Origin: Antarctobacter aquimaris
Lineage (GTDB): Bacteria; Pseudomonadota; Alphaproteobacteria; Rhodobacterales; Rhodobacteraceae
DNA: 64,000 nucleotides
NCBI RefSeq assembly: GCF_900184945.1
Contig: NZ_FXYF01000008.1
Coordinates: 62,001-126,000 of the forward strand
Direction of reading: 5' to 3'
The first letter of the stretch is position 1. Each line of letters starts with the position of its first letter. The notes beneath the pieces were generated by a model that was given only the letters and a program-made list of their open reading frames with translations, was not told the DNA's origin and made no database searches. Both the position numbers and the translations under genes were made by a program. Below are positions 17,346 to 27,392 of this stretch, piece after piece.

Positions 17346-17554
17346 GCGGCCTCGACACGCTCCTGCTGGCAGCCCATGCCGCGGACGACCGGGCGGCACT
17401 GGTCGGCCTTTACGCGCAGGCGGCGGAGGCGGCGGGCGACCTGAACGCCGCCTGTTTCTACCTGACGCACGCCTATGTCTTTGCGCTGGAGATCGGCGAC
17501 CCGCGGGCCGCGTCCCTGCACGCCCGGCTCAAGGCCGAAGGGCGCGAAGCCTGA
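17342..17554 (+). CDS. Small helical protein coupled to the Rieske oxygenase
   Basis: This 70-residue, Ala-rich, predicted all-helical protein has the rhythm of a single TPR or SEL1-like hairpin (AALVGLYAQAAEAAGD, ACFYLTHAYVFALEIGD). The GTG start overlaps the oxygenase stop (GTGA), so the two are translationally coupled. I do not recognise a family with a known role. It could be an accessory or assembly partner of the oxygenase; that rests only on coupling. Confidence 0.72.
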   Translation: MSGLDTLLLAAHAADDRAALVGLYAQAAEAAGDLNAACFYLTHAYVFALEIGDPRAASLHARLKAEGREA

Positions 17555-17572
17555 CCCCGCGTCCCCGGCGGA

Positions 17573-17977
17573 TCATTGCTGGACCGACTCGAGGTAGTAG
17601 GCGATCGACAGCACCTTGCCCAGACCATGCAGCACATCCGCATCGCCCCCCGTGCCGCCGCTTTCAGAGCGAAAGACCGCCCCGTAGACCGGCATGGGTC
17701 CACCATGGGCGCGCAACCCGGTGCGACCGTCGATGATGTGGATCACCTCCAGCATCGGAAACTTGCCGCCATTGTTGGCGCTCATCTGGGTCAGATCGGG
17801 CACGGTGACCGTCATCATCTGTGTCATCGGACCATCACCCTTGGCATCGACGCCGTGGCAGGTGGCGCAATACTGGCCGAAAAAGGCTGCGCCGACCTCG
17901 GCATTCTGGGCCTGGACCATCCCCGCCGCCAGTGCGGCGGCACCGGCGAGGGCCAGTGCTGTTGACGATTTCCTCAT
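17573..17977 (-). CDS. Periplasmic c-type cytochrome
   Basis: This is a 134-residue class I cytochrome c. It has an N-terminal signal peptide (basic start MRKSS, Ala-rich core, cleavage near VQAQ) and one haem attachment motif, CATCH, at about residues 37-41. A distal Met that could be the sixth ligand is in GGPMPVYG. The ATG at 17977 has a perfect AGGAGGGG site. It is convergent with the Rieske gene pair and could serve as an electron carrier or oxidase donor. It is monocistronic as far as can be seen. Confidence 0.9.
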   Translation of the reverse strand: MRKSSTALALAGAAALAAGMVQAQNAEVGAAFFGQYCATCHGVDAKGDGPMTQMMTVTVPDLTQMSANNGGKFPMLEVIHIIDGRTGLRAHGGPMPVYGAVFRSESGGTGGDADVLHGLGKVLSIAYYLESVQQ

Positions 17978-18103
17978 TTTCCCCTCCTGAAATGATGCAT
18001 CTGACCCCGCGCCGCTCCTCCCGGGCGAGGCAGGACACATATTACCAGTGGAATACGAAGGGGCGTTGATGCAGGTCAAGAAGCGCCCGCGCCCGGCGCG
18101 CCG

Positions 18104-18907
18104 TCAGGCGGTGGCCTGCGACGCCACGGTATGCTCCTCGCCATAGGCGATCATGTCGTAGACGTGCCAGGTGGCGTGCCCCAGCAGCGGCAGCGACAGG
18201 AACAGCCCCAGGAACCCCGGCAGCAGCGACAGCACAGTGACGACGCCGACAAACAGCGCCCAGCCCAGCATCGGCACCGGGTGGCGTTGCACGTAAGCGA
18301 AAGAGGTGATCATCCCGGTGACAAAGTCGATCTCGCGGTCCAGCAGCATCGGCAGCGACAGCACGGTGATCATGTAGAGCAGCGTGGCGAACCCCGCACC
18401 GACCCCGGTGCCCACCGCCAGCATCGTCAGCCCGTTTGCCGTCAGGTAGATGTCGAAACTGTTCGACACGTTGGTCATCGTCGACAGCCCCAGGAACAGC
18501 GCAAAGATCATGTGCGCGAGGAAGAACCAGAACAGGAAGATCACGATGATGATCGCGCTGATCGAGGGCAGCTGCCGCGCCCTCTGCCGCGCGATGACGG
18601 AAAAGATCTGCATCCAGTCCAGCGGTCGCCCCTGTTGCAATCGCCGGCTGACATCGTAAAAGCCCACCGCCGCAAAGGGCGCCACCAGCGGAAAGCCGAT
18701 GGCGGCAAAGACCAGCCAGTAGCTCTGCCCGGTCACCCAGGTGATCCAGACCATGAACCAGCCGCCCAGGACGTAGACCCCGGCAAAGACCAGCGCAAAG
18801 CCCGGCGCCATGCGCATGTCCTGCCAGCCGCGCCGCAGCGCCCCCTTCAGCAGCGCCACGGTGACCGGGCCCAGTTCCGGCACGCCGGGTTTTGGTGTAT
18901 CGGGCAT
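18104..18907 (-). CDS. DUF2189 family integral membrane protein
   Basis: This is a 268-residue protein with about six hydrophobic helices, matching the DUF2189 family: [21 protein letters not shown] near the first third, and a hydrophobic block before [14 protein letters not shown] at the C-terminus. The function of the family is unknown. The ATG at 18907 follows GGGGAGGAATGC; an in-frame ATG 21 bases upstream is less well placed. It lies upstream of the cytochrome c gene on the same strand, 126 bases away. Confidence 0.85.
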   Translation of the reverse strand: MPDTPKPGVPELGPVTVALLKGALRRGWQDMRMAPGFALVFAGVYVLGGWFMVWITWVTGQSYWLVFAAIGFPLVAPFAAVGFYDVSRRLQQGRPLDWMQIFSVIARQRARQLPSISAIIIVIFLFWFFLAHMIFALFLGLSTMTNVSNSFDIYLTANGLTMLAVGTGVGAGFATLLYMITVLSLPMLLDREIDFVTGMITSFAYVQRHPVPMLGWALFVGVVTVLSLLPGFLGLFLSLPLLGHATWHVYDMIAYGEEHTVASQATA

Positions 18908-19104
18908 GCATTCCTCCCCAGACCGCATCCGGCATTCACTAAAGGCGATATGTCATCGCCCGGCAAGATGCCTCTCAGTTAGAAGTTTGTTGACGGCCCT
19001 GTCCCAGACGACGTTGATCCGCAGAGAGAGATCATGCCAGCCGCTCACAACCATTCCATGCGAACCGCGGATTCGGCCTGCGGACCGGAGACGTCCCCGC
19101 GCTG

Positions 19105-19380
19105 TTGTGCGAACCCGGCGACTTTCACCGCCCGCGCACCGCGCTCAGCGACATGCGCGCCGCCTTTCCCCAGGGTCCGGAGGGGGACCAAGCGCCGCCG
19201 TGGATGCTCTGCCCGGGTCTGCCGCGCACCAGCATCGGCTGGCAGACCGGCCAGGGCCACGCCGCACTGACCCGCTTTGCCGTCTGGTTCGGCGCACAGT
19301 CCGCCCAGGCCCGCGCCGCCCTGCGCCTCCGGTTCCCCGAACCTGACGGCTGGCACGGCGACTACGACAGCCCGACGTAA
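19105..19380 (+). CDS. Hypothetical protein, start uncertain, possibly frameshifted at its 5' end
   Basis: A 91-residue frame (TTG at 19105 to TAA at 19380) has very high G/C third positions, as real genes here do. The same frame stays open and protein-like back to about 19066 (reading FGLRTGDVPALL before the TTG), yet no ATG or GTG exists in it. ATG codons at 19034 and 19058 lie in another frame. Either the gene starts at TTG with a weak site, or a frameshift separates a short 5' part. The protein is soluble, with WMLCPGLPRTSIGW as its most distinctive part. I do not recognise a family. Confidence 0.5.
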   Translation: MCEPGDFHRPRTALSDMRAAFPQGPEGDQAPPWMLCPGLPRTSIGWQTGQGHAALTRFAVWFGAQSAQARAALRLRFPEPDGWHGDYDSPT

Positions 19381-19396
19381 CCTGCCGCCACGCACC

Positions 19397-19466
19397 CCGG
19401 TTTCTTCTGGCCGAAACTATCCCGGGGGAGTCGCGCATCGCGCGACGGGGGCAGCGCCCCCTCCTG
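19397..19466 (+). repeat. Intergenic hairpin-ended repeat, copy 1
   Basis: The element reads TTTCTTCTGGCC, then ACTATCCCGGGGG, a variable GCGC hairpin, and ends GGGGGCAGCGCCCCC. The same order of blocks occurs at 41544-41618 and, inverted, at 60781-60829. It fills the convergent gap before the prfB stop and may serve as a bidirectional terminator. Confidence 0.55.
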
Positions 19467-19476
19467 CCTGCCCGCG

Positions 19477-20601
19477 TCAGTCCTCGGCGCGCGCATCCGC
19501 CCGGCTCTTGCCGGACACGTTCATCGCCAGCGTCGCCGCCATGAAGGGATCCAGGTCGCCGTCCAGCACGCCGCCGGTATCGGCGGTCTCGTACTGGGTG
19601 CGCAGATCCTTGACCATCTGGTAGGGCTGCAACACGTAAGACCGGATCTGGTTGCCCCAGCCGGCATCGCCCTTGGCCTCGTGAAGGGCATTCACCTCGG
19701 CGTTGCGCCTGTCCAGCTCCATCTGGTAGAGGCGCGATTTCAACGCTTTCATGCAGTTGTCACGGTTCTGGTGCTGCGACTTCTCGGACGAGGTCACGAC
19801 GATCCCGGTGGGAATGTGGGTGATCCGCACCGCCGAGTCGGTGGTGTTGACGTGCTGGCCGCCCGCACCGGACGACCGGAAGGTGTCGATACGGATCTCC
19901 GACGGATTGATCACCACCTCGATGTTGTCGTCAATCACCGGGTAGGCGCCCACGGCCGCAAAGGAGGTCTCGCGCGTGCCCTTGCCAAAGGGCGAGATGC
20001 GCACCAGCCGGTGCGTGCCCGACTCGGACTTCAGCCAGCCATAGGCGTTCGGCCCCTTGATCTGGTAGGTGGCGGACTTGATGCCCGCCTCGGCGCCGGC
20101 CTGTTCTTCCTGCAATTCCACCTCGAACCCGCGCTTTTCCGCCCAGCGGACGTACATCCGCGCCAGCATCTGCGCCCAGTCGCAGGCCTCGGTGCCGCCC
20201 GCGCCGGCCTTGATTTCGAGAAAGGCGTCGTTGCCGTCGGTCTCACCGTTCAGCAGCGCCTCCAACTCTTTCTGCGCGGCCTTGGCGGCCAGCGCCTTTA
20301 GGGCGGCTTCGGCCTCGGCGACGATATCGGCGTCGTCCTCCATCTCGCCCAGTTCGATCAGCTCGATCTGGTCCGAAAGCTCCTGCTTCATCGAGGTGTA
20401 GGTCTCCATCGCGTCGACCAGCTGCTGACGCTCGCGCATCAGCTTTTGCGCCGCGGCGGGATCGTCCCACAGCTTGGGGTCCTCGACGCGGGCGTTGAAC
20501 TCTTCCAGCCGGTGCTTTGCCGTCTTCCAGTCCAGCCGCTGCGCCAGGAGGTCGAGCGACTTCTCGATCTTCTCCACGTGGTTCTGGGTCTCTGCGCGCA
20601 T
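19477..20601 (-). CDS. prfB: Peptide chain release factor 2
   Basis: This 374-residue class I release factor terminates translation at UGA and UAA. The stop-codon reading tripeptide SPF is at about residues 203-205 (RISPFGKG), and the peptidyl-tRNA hydrolysis motif GGQ is at about 247-249 ([10 protein letters not shown]). The ATG at 20601 is chosen over an in-frame start at 20649 because the family begins here. Many bacterial prfB genes need a programmed +1 shift at an internal UGA near codon 25; this one is a single uninterrupted frame, so that autoregulation is absent. PBP1A and AmiC lie upstream on the same strand. Confidence 0.97.
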   Translation of the reverse strand: MRAETQNHVEKIEKSLDLLAQRLDWKTAKHRLEEFNARVEDPKLWDDPAAAQKLMRERQQLVDAMETYTSMKQELSDQIELIELGEMEDDADIVAEAEAALKALAAKAAQKELEALLNGETDGNDAFLEIKAGAGGTEACDWAQMLARMYVRWAEKRGFEVELQEEQAGAEAGIKSATYQIKGPNAYGWLKSESGTHRLVRISPFGKGTRETSFAAVGAYPVIDDNIEVVINPSEIRIDTFRSSGAGGQHVNTTDSAVRITHIPTGIVVTSSEKSQHQNRDNCMKALKSRLYQMELDRRNAEVNALHEAKGDAGWGNQIRSYVLQPYQMVKDLRTQYETADTGGVLDGDLDPFMAATLAMNVSGKSRADARAED

Positions 20602-20767
20602 GTTCGTCTCGGTCCTGTTGGGGTCCCCTCGGGTGACGCGTGATACCAACTGGGCCGGGGACGGGCAAGACAGCGCGGCCGCTTCGGCGCCCCCGACCGG
20701 ACAATTGACGGGGCGCCGTCCGCGGCCGACCGTCCGGGCGCCGCGACCTGGACCCGCCCTGCCCGGC

Positions 20768-22048
20768 TCATTCCGCCGCGGGGCGGAGGCGGTCCGGCAG
20801 CGGGTCGGTCCCGTCCGCGTCCTCTTCGAGGTCGAGGCCGTCGGGCGCGGGCCGGGCGCGGCCCAGCCTCGGGTGCAGCTTGCCCGCCAGCCGCCAGGCG
20901 ATCAGGCTGGCCACCCCGGCGGCCGCAAAGATGCCCGACAGCGGCGCCACCAGCAGCACCAGCCAGGCCAGCCCTGGCGTCGCGATCCCGGACACGTCAC
21001 GGAACGAGGAATAGACCGCCGACATCTCGGTCCGCTCAGATGGCTTGACCGCCATCAGGAAAGGCAAGCCCGCGCAGATGTCCAGCACGATGAGGAAAAA
21101 GCTGCACGCGAACAGCACCGCGACCGTCAGCGTCGGCGGCATCAGCCCCGCCCCCGCCACCAGGAACAGCAGTCCGGCGGTCAGAAAGGCCGAGCGCACC
21201 GAGGTCCGGATCGACACCCGCTGCATCCAGCGCAGGATGAAGGGCGACAGGAACAGCCCCGCGTTGGTGATGGATTGCAGCCCGCCGCCCAGCTTGTCGC
21301 CCAGGCCGTTCTGCACGCAGTAGATCGGCATGTAGACCACGTAGGCCCACCAGCCGCAGGACCGGATCACCGCGAACAGCCAGCCCGCCACCAGCCGCTT
21401 TTGCCGGAAGAACCGCCCGAGAAAGGCGAGCGGGTTCGGTGCCGGACGCCGCGCGCGGGTGATCAGCTTGCCGTTGCCCAGCCGCATGTAGAGGAACATG
21501 CACAGCATCCCCAAGGCCGCCGTGGCCGATACGACAAAGGGCGCCGGGGCCCACCAGCTCCACAGCATGACGCCCAGGAACGGCCCCACCGTCCAGCCAA
21601 GCGCCGAGTAGAACAGGCGCAGGGTCTCGCTCTTGCCCAGTTCGATCCGGGCGATGTAGTCCAGCACGTAGGCGTTGAAGCAGACAAAGGTGGTGACGGT
21701 CGAGGTGGCGTGCAGCGCCAGTGCCAGCACCGTGAACTGCGGCCCGCCCACCATGGCCGCCGCAGACCCCAGGATGAACCCGCTGGCCCCCGCGGAATAC
21801 AGCCAGCGGCGCGGCACGAAGCGGTTGAGCCAGGGCACCAGCAACCCGGTGAACAGCGACAGCACCCCGACGGCGAAATAGACCGAGCTGACCGTCGCCG
21901 CATCGCCGAGCGCGTCGTACATCGCCACCGGGAAGACGGCGATCAGGATGCCGCGCACCATCGCCTCGAACCCCGCCAGACGGGCAAAACCGCGCACCGA
22001 GGGCGCGGGCGCGTGGCGCAACCATTCGGGGATTCGGCGTTCGAACAT
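20768..22048 (-). CDS. Major facilitator superfamily transporter
   Basis: This is a 426-residue membrane protein with about twelve hydrophobic helices and the general MFS layout. Positively charged loops such as [10 protein letters not shown] fall between helices 2 and 3. A long cytoplasmic loop ([16 protein letters not shown]) separates the two halves, and the C-terminal tail is acidic ([11 protein letters not shown]). The start is taken as the ATG at 22048 (MFERRIPEW); an in-frame extension to 22150 looks non-coding. No substrate can be assigned. It lies between mrcA and prfB on the same strand. Confidence 0.85.
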   Translation of the reverse strand: MFERRIPEWLRHAPAPSVRGFARLAGFEAMVRGILIAVFPVAMYDALGDAATVSSVYFAVGVLSLFTGLLVPWLNRFVPRRWLYSAGASGFILGSAAAMVGGPQFTVLALALHATSTVTTFVCFNAYVLDYIARIELGKSETLRLFYSALGWTVGPFLGVMLWSWWAPAPFVVSATAALGMLCMFLYMRLGNGKLITRARRPAPNPLAFLGRFFRQKRLVAGWLFAVIRSCGWWAYVVYMPIYCVQNGLGDKLGGGLQSITNAGLFLSPFILRWMQRVSIRTSVRSAFLTAGLLFLVAGAGLMPPTLTVAVLFACSFFLIVLDICAGLPFLMAVKPSERTEMSAVYSSFRDVSGIATPGLAWLVLLVAPLSGIFAAAGVASLIAWRLAGKLHPRLGRARPAPDGLDLEEDADGTDPLPDRLRPAAE

Positions 22049-22193
22049 CGGAACCTGAGGGCACGTTACGCGCGCCAGATTGGCCGCGACGCCGCCGCGA
22101 TCTGCGCCAGAGACGACATTCGCGGACAAAAGCGACGGTTTTCGCCGCAAATCACGGCAAAGCGCCGTTTCCCGCCCAGGCGCTCCGGGACGG

Positions 22194-22236
22194 CCGGATC
22201 AGGGAGGACACCCCTGACCGGACCGTTGCGACAACG
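22194..22236 (-). terminator. Hairpins after mrcA
   Basis: Two stems lie directly after the mrcA stop. CGTTG (22224-22228) pairs with CAACG (22232-22236), and a longer imperfect stem joins CCGGATCAGGG (22194-22204) with CCCTGACCGG (22212-22221). There is no strong U run, so termination efficiency is uncertain. Confidence 0.4.
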
Positions 22237-24774
22237 TCAGTAGAGCCCGCCCGAGGTCAGCGTGCCGAACCCCGCCTTGGGCCCGACAATCGCCCTCTCG
22301 CCGGTTGACGTGGTGACTTCCTTCGCCACCGTGCTGCCGTCCGGCTGGATCACGTCGAAGGTGCCGGAGATGGCAAAGCCGCCGTCGAACATGATGCCGA
22401 AGATCGGCTCTTCGCCCGCGCGGAAACATTCGGCCACGACGTTCGCGCCCGAGGCGTCGTCCGACAGCCGCGCGCCGGAGAAGCGGTCGATCTTGATGAA
22501 CTGGCACTCGGACGGCACCTTGAACGGGCCGCCGCCGTATTTCTTGACCGCGGCCTGCATGAAGGTGTTGAACACCGGGCCGCACAGCCCGCCGCCCGAC
22601 GCACCACCGCCCAATGAGCGCGGCGTATCGTAGCCGATGTAGCAGCCCGCCACGATGTTCGAGGTGAAGCCGACGAACCACACGTCCTTGGCGTCATTCG
22701 TGGTGCCGGTCTTGCCCGCCGTCGGCACCGAAAGGTTCACCGTGCGGCTGGCGGTGCCGCGCTGCACCACGCCTTGCAACATCGACGTCAGCTGATAGGC
22801 GGTGACGGCGTTCATCACGCGCTCGCGCTCGTCGACGATGGTCGGGCTCTGGCCCGCGGGCAGGTTGGGGTCCGCACAGTCGACGCAGACCCGCTTGTTG
22901 CCCTCGGCCCGTTCATGCGAATAGACGGTTTCGCCGTAGCGGTCCTGTACCCGGTCGACCAGCGTCGGCTCCACCCGCTCGCCGCCGTTGGCGAACATCG
23001 CGTAGGCGGCGACCATCTTGAACAGCGTGGTCTCTCCGGCGCCCAGCGAATTGGCCAGCACCTGGTCCATGCGGTCGTAGACGCCGAATTTCTCGGCATA
23101 GGCGGCGACGATGTCCATCCCCACCTCCTGCGCCAGCCGGATGGTCATCAGGTTGCGCGACTGTTCGATGCCGGTGCGCAGCGGGGTCGGCCCGTAGTAG
23201 CTGTTGGAGGCGTTCTTCGGCCGCCAGATCTCGCCCCCGGTGTTGATCTCGATTGGCGCGTCGACGACGATCGTTGCCGGCGTGTAGCCCGAATCCAGCG
23301 CCGAGGCATAGACGAAGGGCTTGAAGCTGGAGCCCGGCTGGCGCTGCGCCTGGGTCGCACGGTTGAACACCGAATCCTGGTAGGAAAAGCCGCCCTGCAT
23401 GGCGATCACGCGCCCGGTGTGGGCGTCCATCGCCATCAGCCCGCCCTGCACCTCGGGCACCTGCCGCAAGGTCCAGCGCATGAAGGCGCCGTCGCTGTCC
23501 TGGGTCATGGCGCGCACATGGACCACGTCGCCCGGTTTGAAGGTGTCCGTCAGGCTGCCCCTGAACCACTCGGTGTCGCTGCGCGGCACGGTCGTTCCGC
23601 GCGGATCGTCCAGCGCCACGTCCTCGATGCCCAGCAGCAGCGAGTCGTTGCTGACCTCGCGCACCACGGCGACGTGCCAGGGGTTCTCCAGCACGATGTC
23701 GCGGGCGACGCGCACATCGGCCAGCGCGGCGCGCCAGGCGGCCTCGTCGCCCAGGGTGTCGGCCGGGATCGTCTTGCCGGTGCCGCGCCAGCGGCCCAGG
23801 GAGCGGTCGAAGTTCTCCAGCGCCACGCGCAGCGCGGACGCGGCCTCTTGCTGCATTTCCGGGTCCAGCGTCGCGCGGACCGAGTAGCCGCCGGAAAAGA
23901 ACTGCTCTTCGCCAAAGTCGCGGCTCAGCTGGCGGCGAATCTCGTCGGTGAAATAGTCGCGCGGCGGCAGGCTCTCCTGATAGGGCGCGTAGTCACCGTT
24001 CTGCACGGATTTCAGCGGCAGTGCGCGCTCGGCCTCAAAGGTGGCCTCGTCGATGTAGCCGTTTTCGTACATCTCGCGCAGCACGAAGTTGCGCCGCTCC
24101 AGCAGCCGGTCCTTGCGCCGCACCGGGTGGTAATCCGACGGCGCCTTGGGCAAGGAGGCCAGCATCGCCGCCTCGTGCGGAGCCAGTTCCGCCAGGCTCT
24201 TGTTGAAATAGACCTGCGCGGCGGCGGTCACGCCATAGGCGTTCTGGCCGAGGAAGATCTCGTTGAGATACAGCTCCAGGATCTTTTCCTTGGACAGCGC
24301 GGTTTCGACCCGGCTGGCCAGCATGATTTCCTTGATCTTGCGTTCCGCCTTGCGGTCGCCCGACAGCAGAAAGTTCTTCATCACCTGCTGCGTGATCGTC
24401 GAGGCGCCGCGCACGTCGCGCCCACGGGTGCGCACCGCGTCGATGCCCGCGGCGGCAATGCCGCGCAGGTCATAGCCCTGGTGGGTGTAGAAATTCTTGT
24501 CCTCGGCCGAGATGAAGGCATTCTTGACCAGGTCGGGGATTTGCGCGGCGGGGGTGAACAGCCGCCGTTCCTGAGCGAATTCGTCGATCACCTGGCCTTC
24601 GGTGGAATAGATCCGGCTGATCGTCGGCGGGGAGTATTGGGCCAGGTGTTCGTGGCTGGGCAGGTCGCGGCCATACATCCAGAACACCGCGCCCACGGTC
24701 AGCGCGACCATGGCCATACCCATGGTGACGACGGTGAAGATCCCGCCAAAGAACGAAAAGATGAAACGCAGCAC
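22237..24774 (-). CDS. mrcA: Penicillin-binding protein 1A (bifunctional glycosyltransferase/transpeptidase)
   Basis: This class A PBP polymerises glycan strands and cross-links peptides of peptidoglycan in the periplasm. An N-terminal membrane anchor (about 4-32) is followed by a GT51 glycosyltransferase with the catalytic Glu91 in ISAEDKNFY and STITQQVMKNF. A linker with an OB-like insert follows, then a transpeptidase with SSFK (QPGSSFKPF), SRN and KTGTT. I chose GTG at 24774 (MLRFIFSFFGG), giving 845 residues as in relatives; an in-frame TTG at 24834 would add 20 unlikely residues. amiC is directly upstream on the same strand, an arrangement that fits joint cell-wall growth and splitting. 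Confidence 0.95.
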   Translation of the reverse strand: MLRFIFSFFGGIFTVVTMGMAMVALTVGAVFWMYGRDLPSHEHLAQYSPPTISRIYSTEGQVIDEFAQERRLFTPAAQIPDLVKNAFISAEDKNFYTHQGYDLRGIAAAGIDAVRTRGRDVRGASTITQQVMKNFLLSGDRKAERKIKEIMLASRVETALSKEKILELYLNEIFLGQNAYGVTAAAQVYFNKSLAELAPHEAAMLASLPKAPSDYHPVRRKDRLLERRNFVLREMYENGYIDEATFEAERALPLKSVQNGDYAPYQESLPPRDYFTDEIRRQLSRDFGEEQFFSGGYSVRATLDPEMQQEAASALRVALENFDRSLGRWRGTGKTIPADTLGDEAAWRAALADVRVARDIVLENPWHVAVVREVSNDSLLLGIEDVALDDPRGTTVPRSDTEWFRGSLTDTFKPGDVVHVRAMTQDSDGAFMRWTLRQVPEVQGGLMAMDAHTGRVIAMQGGFSYQDSVFNRATQAQRQPGSSFKPFVYASALDSGYTPATIVVDAPIEINTGGEIWRPKNASNSYYGPTPLRTGIEQSRNLMTIRLAQEVGMDIVAAYAEKFGVYDRMDQVLANSLGAGETTLFKMVAAYAMFANGGERVEPTLVDRVQDRYGETVYSHERAEGNKRVCVDCADPNLPAGQSPTIVDERERVMNAVTAYQLTSMLQGVVQRGTASRTVNLSVPTAGKTGTTNDAKDVWFVGFTSNIVAGCYIGYDTPRSLGGGASGGGLCGPVFNTFMQAAVKKYGGGPFKVPSECQFIKIDRFSGARLSDDASGANVVAECFRAGEEPIFGIMFDGGFAISGTFDVIQPDGSTVAKEVTTSTGERAIVGPKAGFGTLTSGGLY

Positions 24775-24877
24775 GCGCGGCCCCCGGTTTTGCCGTGTCC
24801 AGCCCTCACTATAAGCGTTCCGGCCCGCCGTCAAAACACAAGCGCGCGGGGTTTTGCCGATGCCCTGACGGGTGAGC

Positions 24878-26083
24878 CTATTGCCGCCGCAGCCCGGACA
24901 GCGCCGCGTCCTCGATCAGCCAGGCGGCGATGCCGTCGCGGATGCCCGCCGCCATGCCGGCGCGCCAGGCCGGATCGCGCAGGTTCCTCAGGTCCTGTTC
25001 GGTGGACAGGAACCCCACCTCGATCAGCACCGAGGGGATGTCAGCCGATTTCAGCACCGAAAAGGCCGCCTGCCGCAGCGGGTCCTTGTGGACATGCCCC
25101 ATCGAGTTGCGGATACCGTCGACCAGGTGCCCCGCCAGCGCCTGGCTGCGCGGCGTGTTGTCCAGCCGCGCCAGGTCCATCAGGATCTGCGCCACGCGGT
25201 CGTCCGACCCTGACAGATCGAGCCCCGCCAGCAGGTCGTCACGGTCATGCCGTTCGGCCAGCGCGGCCGAAGCCGCGTCCGAGGCGTCCTCGGACAGGGT
25301 GTAGACCGCCGCGCCCCGGGCGACCCCCTCCAGCAGCGCATCGGCGTGCAAGGAAATGAACAGGTCGGCCTGCGCGTCATGCGCCTGCTTGACCCGCCCT
25401 TCGAGCGAGACAAAGCGGTCCTCCTCGCGGGTCAGCACCACCTTGTAGTCGCCCGCCCGCAGCAGGACCTCACGCAGGTCCAGCGCGAATTGCAGCATCA
25501 GGTCGGCTTCGGTGACATCGTCGCGCTGCGCGCCGGGGTCGATGCCGCCGTGGCCCGGGTCCAGCACGATGGTCAGCGGGCGATCCGGGTCAGGCGCGGT
25601 GCGGCGGGCGACCGGCCGCATCCGGACCCAGGCCGGATCGGGCGGCTGACCGGCGCGCGCGGCAAAGGCCTCCGGCGCGCCCGGCGCCAGCGCGACGCGC
25701 AACTCGGCCCCGGCGCCGTCGGGCTGAACGCGCATCTCGGCGCTGTTCACCACCAGAGGCACTGTCAGTTCGGCCACCAGACGCGACCAGCCGGGCCGGA
25801 ACAGCCCCATGCGCAGCTCGGTCACGGCCTCGCTCTGGTCGATGGCGCGGGGGTCCGCCTCCTGCCAGTCGACCTCGCTGAAGTCGATCACCAGCCGGTA
25901 AGGGTCAGTCAGGGTGAACAGCCGCCAGGGCACGCCCTGCGACAGGCCCAGCGTCAATTCGATGCCGCCGCTGCGGTCCTCCAGCTGCGCCTTGGTCAGC
26001 CGCACGAGGCCCGCGGCCTCCTGCGCCGCCAGCGTGCCCGCCCAGAGGCAAGCCGCAAGTAGTATGCTCAGGACCCTGCTCAT
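24878..26083 (-). CDS. amiC: N-acetylmuramoyl-L-alanine amidase, AmiC-like
   Basis: This zinc amidase cleaves the bond between muramic acid and the stem peptide during cell separation. The 401-residue protein has a signal peptide (cleavage near LAAQ20), an AMIN domain (about 25-130), and an Amidase_3 domain from about 170. Zinc ligands are visible as His178 in LDPGHGG, Glu193 and His246 in SLHAD, and the catalytic Glu355 is in LIEVGF. The AMIN domain usually targets the enzyme to the septum. The ATG at 26083 opens the gene. mrcA follows on the same strand about 100 bases later. Confidence 0.94.
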   Translation of the reverse strand: MSRVLSILLAACLWAGTLAAQEAAGLVRLTKAQLEDRSGGIELTLGLSQGVPWRLFTLTDPYRLVIDFSEVDWQEADPRAIDQSEAVTELRMGLFRPGWSRLVAELTVPLVVNSAEMRVQPDGAGAELRVALAPGAPEAFAARAGQPPDPAWVRMRPVARRTAPDPDRPLTIVLDPGHGGIDPGAQRDDVTEADLMLQFALDLREVLLRAGDYKVVLTREEDRFVSLEGRVKQAHDAQADLFISLHADALLEGVARGAAVYTLSEDASDAASAALAERHDRDDLLAGLDLSGSDDRVAQILMDLARLDNTPRSQALAGHLVDGIRNSMGHVHKDPLRQAAFSVLKSADIPSVLIEVGFLSTEQDLRNLRDPAWRAGMAAGIRDGIAAWLIEDAALSGLRRQ

Positions 26084-26189
26084 CCGCCCCGTTCCCGGTT
26101 GTTTTGCGCCACCCTAGCAGGGCGACCGCCGCCGCGCACGCCCAAGTTACGTGTCCGGGACCCGCCCGTCCCGGCCTTGCGTCGGGACC

Positions 26190-27335
26190 TCACCCGCGCG
26201 CCGCCATGAACGCCGTCAACCGCGTCAGCCCTTCCTCGATGTCCGCCGTCGCGCGGGCATAGGAAAACCGCAGGGTGCCCGCGCCCCGCTGCGGGTCAAA
26301 GTCCAGCCCCGGCGTGACCGCCACCCCCGCCACGTCCAGGATCTCGCGCGCGAAGGCCCGGCTGTCGTCGGTCAGGTGGCTGACATCGGCATAGACGTAG
26401 AACGCCCCGTCCGGCGGCGCGATGCGGTCGAAGCCGGCCTTGGGCAGCCCCTCCAACATCAGCGCGCGGTTGCGGGCATAGACCGCCATGTTGGCCTGCA
26501 ATTCCTCACCCGCGTCCATCGCCGCCAGGGCCGCCACCTGCGCCGCGTGGGGCGCGCAGATGAAGAAGTTCTGCGCCAGCCGCTCGACCTGGCGCACCAG
26601 GTCGTCGGGCACCACCAGCCAGCCGACGCGCCAGCCGGTCATCGAGAAATACTTGGAGAAGGAGTTGATCACCACCACGTCGTCGCTGATCTCCAACGCG
26701 CTGACCGCGCGACGCTCGTACTCGATGCCGTGGTAGATCTCGTCCGACAGGAAGGCCGCTCCACGCGCCTGCGCCGCCTCGACCAGCGCCGACAGCGCCG
26801 GTTTGTCCAGCATCGTGCCGGTGGGATTCGCCGGGCTGGCGACCATCAGCCCCTCGTAGTCGATCCCCACCAGGTCCTGTGGCGTCGGTTGCAGGCGGTT
26901 CTCCGCCGAAGTCTGCACCTCGACCGGGACCAGTTCCAGCGCCTTGAGGATCTGCCGGTAGGACGGGTAGCCCGGCGCCCCCAGCGCCACCCGTTCGCCC
27001 GCGTCGAACAGCGCGGTAAAGGCCAGGATGAAGCCGCCCGACGACCCGGGCGTCACGATGACCCGCGCCGGGTCCAGGTCCAGCCCGTACCATTCCTTGT
27101 AGAGCAGGGCGATGCGGGCGCGCAGCGCGGGCAGACCCAGCGCCACGGTGTAGCCCAGCGGGTCGCGCTCCAGCGCCGTCGCCAGTGCCTGCCGCGCCGC
27201 CTGTGGCGCAGGGGTGCCAGGCTGGCCCACCTCCATGTGGATGATCCGTCGCCCGGCGGCCTCGGCCTGCCGCGCCGCCTCCATGACATCCATCACGATA
27301 AAGGGATCAACCGCTCCGCGCCTTGAACTCCGCAT
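26190..27335 (-). CDS. Class I/II pyridoxal-phosphate aminotransferase
   Basis: This is a 381-residue fold type I aminotransferase. PLP-binding features are visible: the substrate segment SPANPTGT, the Asp in LSDEIYHG, and the Schiff-base Lys in NSFSKYFSMTGWRVGW, with the phosphate-binding Arg. The family includes aspartate, aromatic and other amino acid aminotransferases; the amino donor cannot be deduced. The ATG at 27335 is 57 bases from the divergent M48 protease start. It is upstream of amiC with a 106-base gap and is probably separate from it. Confidence 0.9.
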   Translation of the reverse strand: MRSSRRGAVDPFIVMDVMEAARQAEAAGRRIIHMEVGQPGTPAPQAARQALATALERDPLGYTVALGLPALRARIALLYKEWYGLDLDPARVIVTPGSSGGFILAFTALFDAGERVALGAPGYPSYRQILKALELVPVEVQTSAENRLQPTPQDLVGIDYEGLMVASPANPTGTMLDKPALSALVEAAQARGAAFLSDEIYHGIEYERRAVSALEISDDVVVINSFSKYFSMTGWRVGWLVVPDDLVRQVERLAQNFFICAPHAAQVAALAAMDAGEELQANMAVYARNRALMLEGLPKAGFDRIAPPDGAFYVYADVSHLTDDSRAFAREILDVAGVAVTPGLDFDPQRGAGTLRFSYARATADIEEGLTRLTAFMAARG

Positions 27336-27392
27336 GCCTGCCTCTCTACTGTGCCGCCCAAGTGCCTTACGAGCGCAAGGAGTGCCCCGTCA

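Noticed and set aside
20520-20601. A programmed +1 frameshift site in prfB
   Set aside because: The gene is one uninterrupted frame with no internal UGA near codon 25, as expected for alphaproteobacteria.
22774-25359. A plus-strand frame of 861 codons opposite mrcA and amiC
   Set aside because: It crosses two well-defined genes on the other strand and has no recognisable domain.
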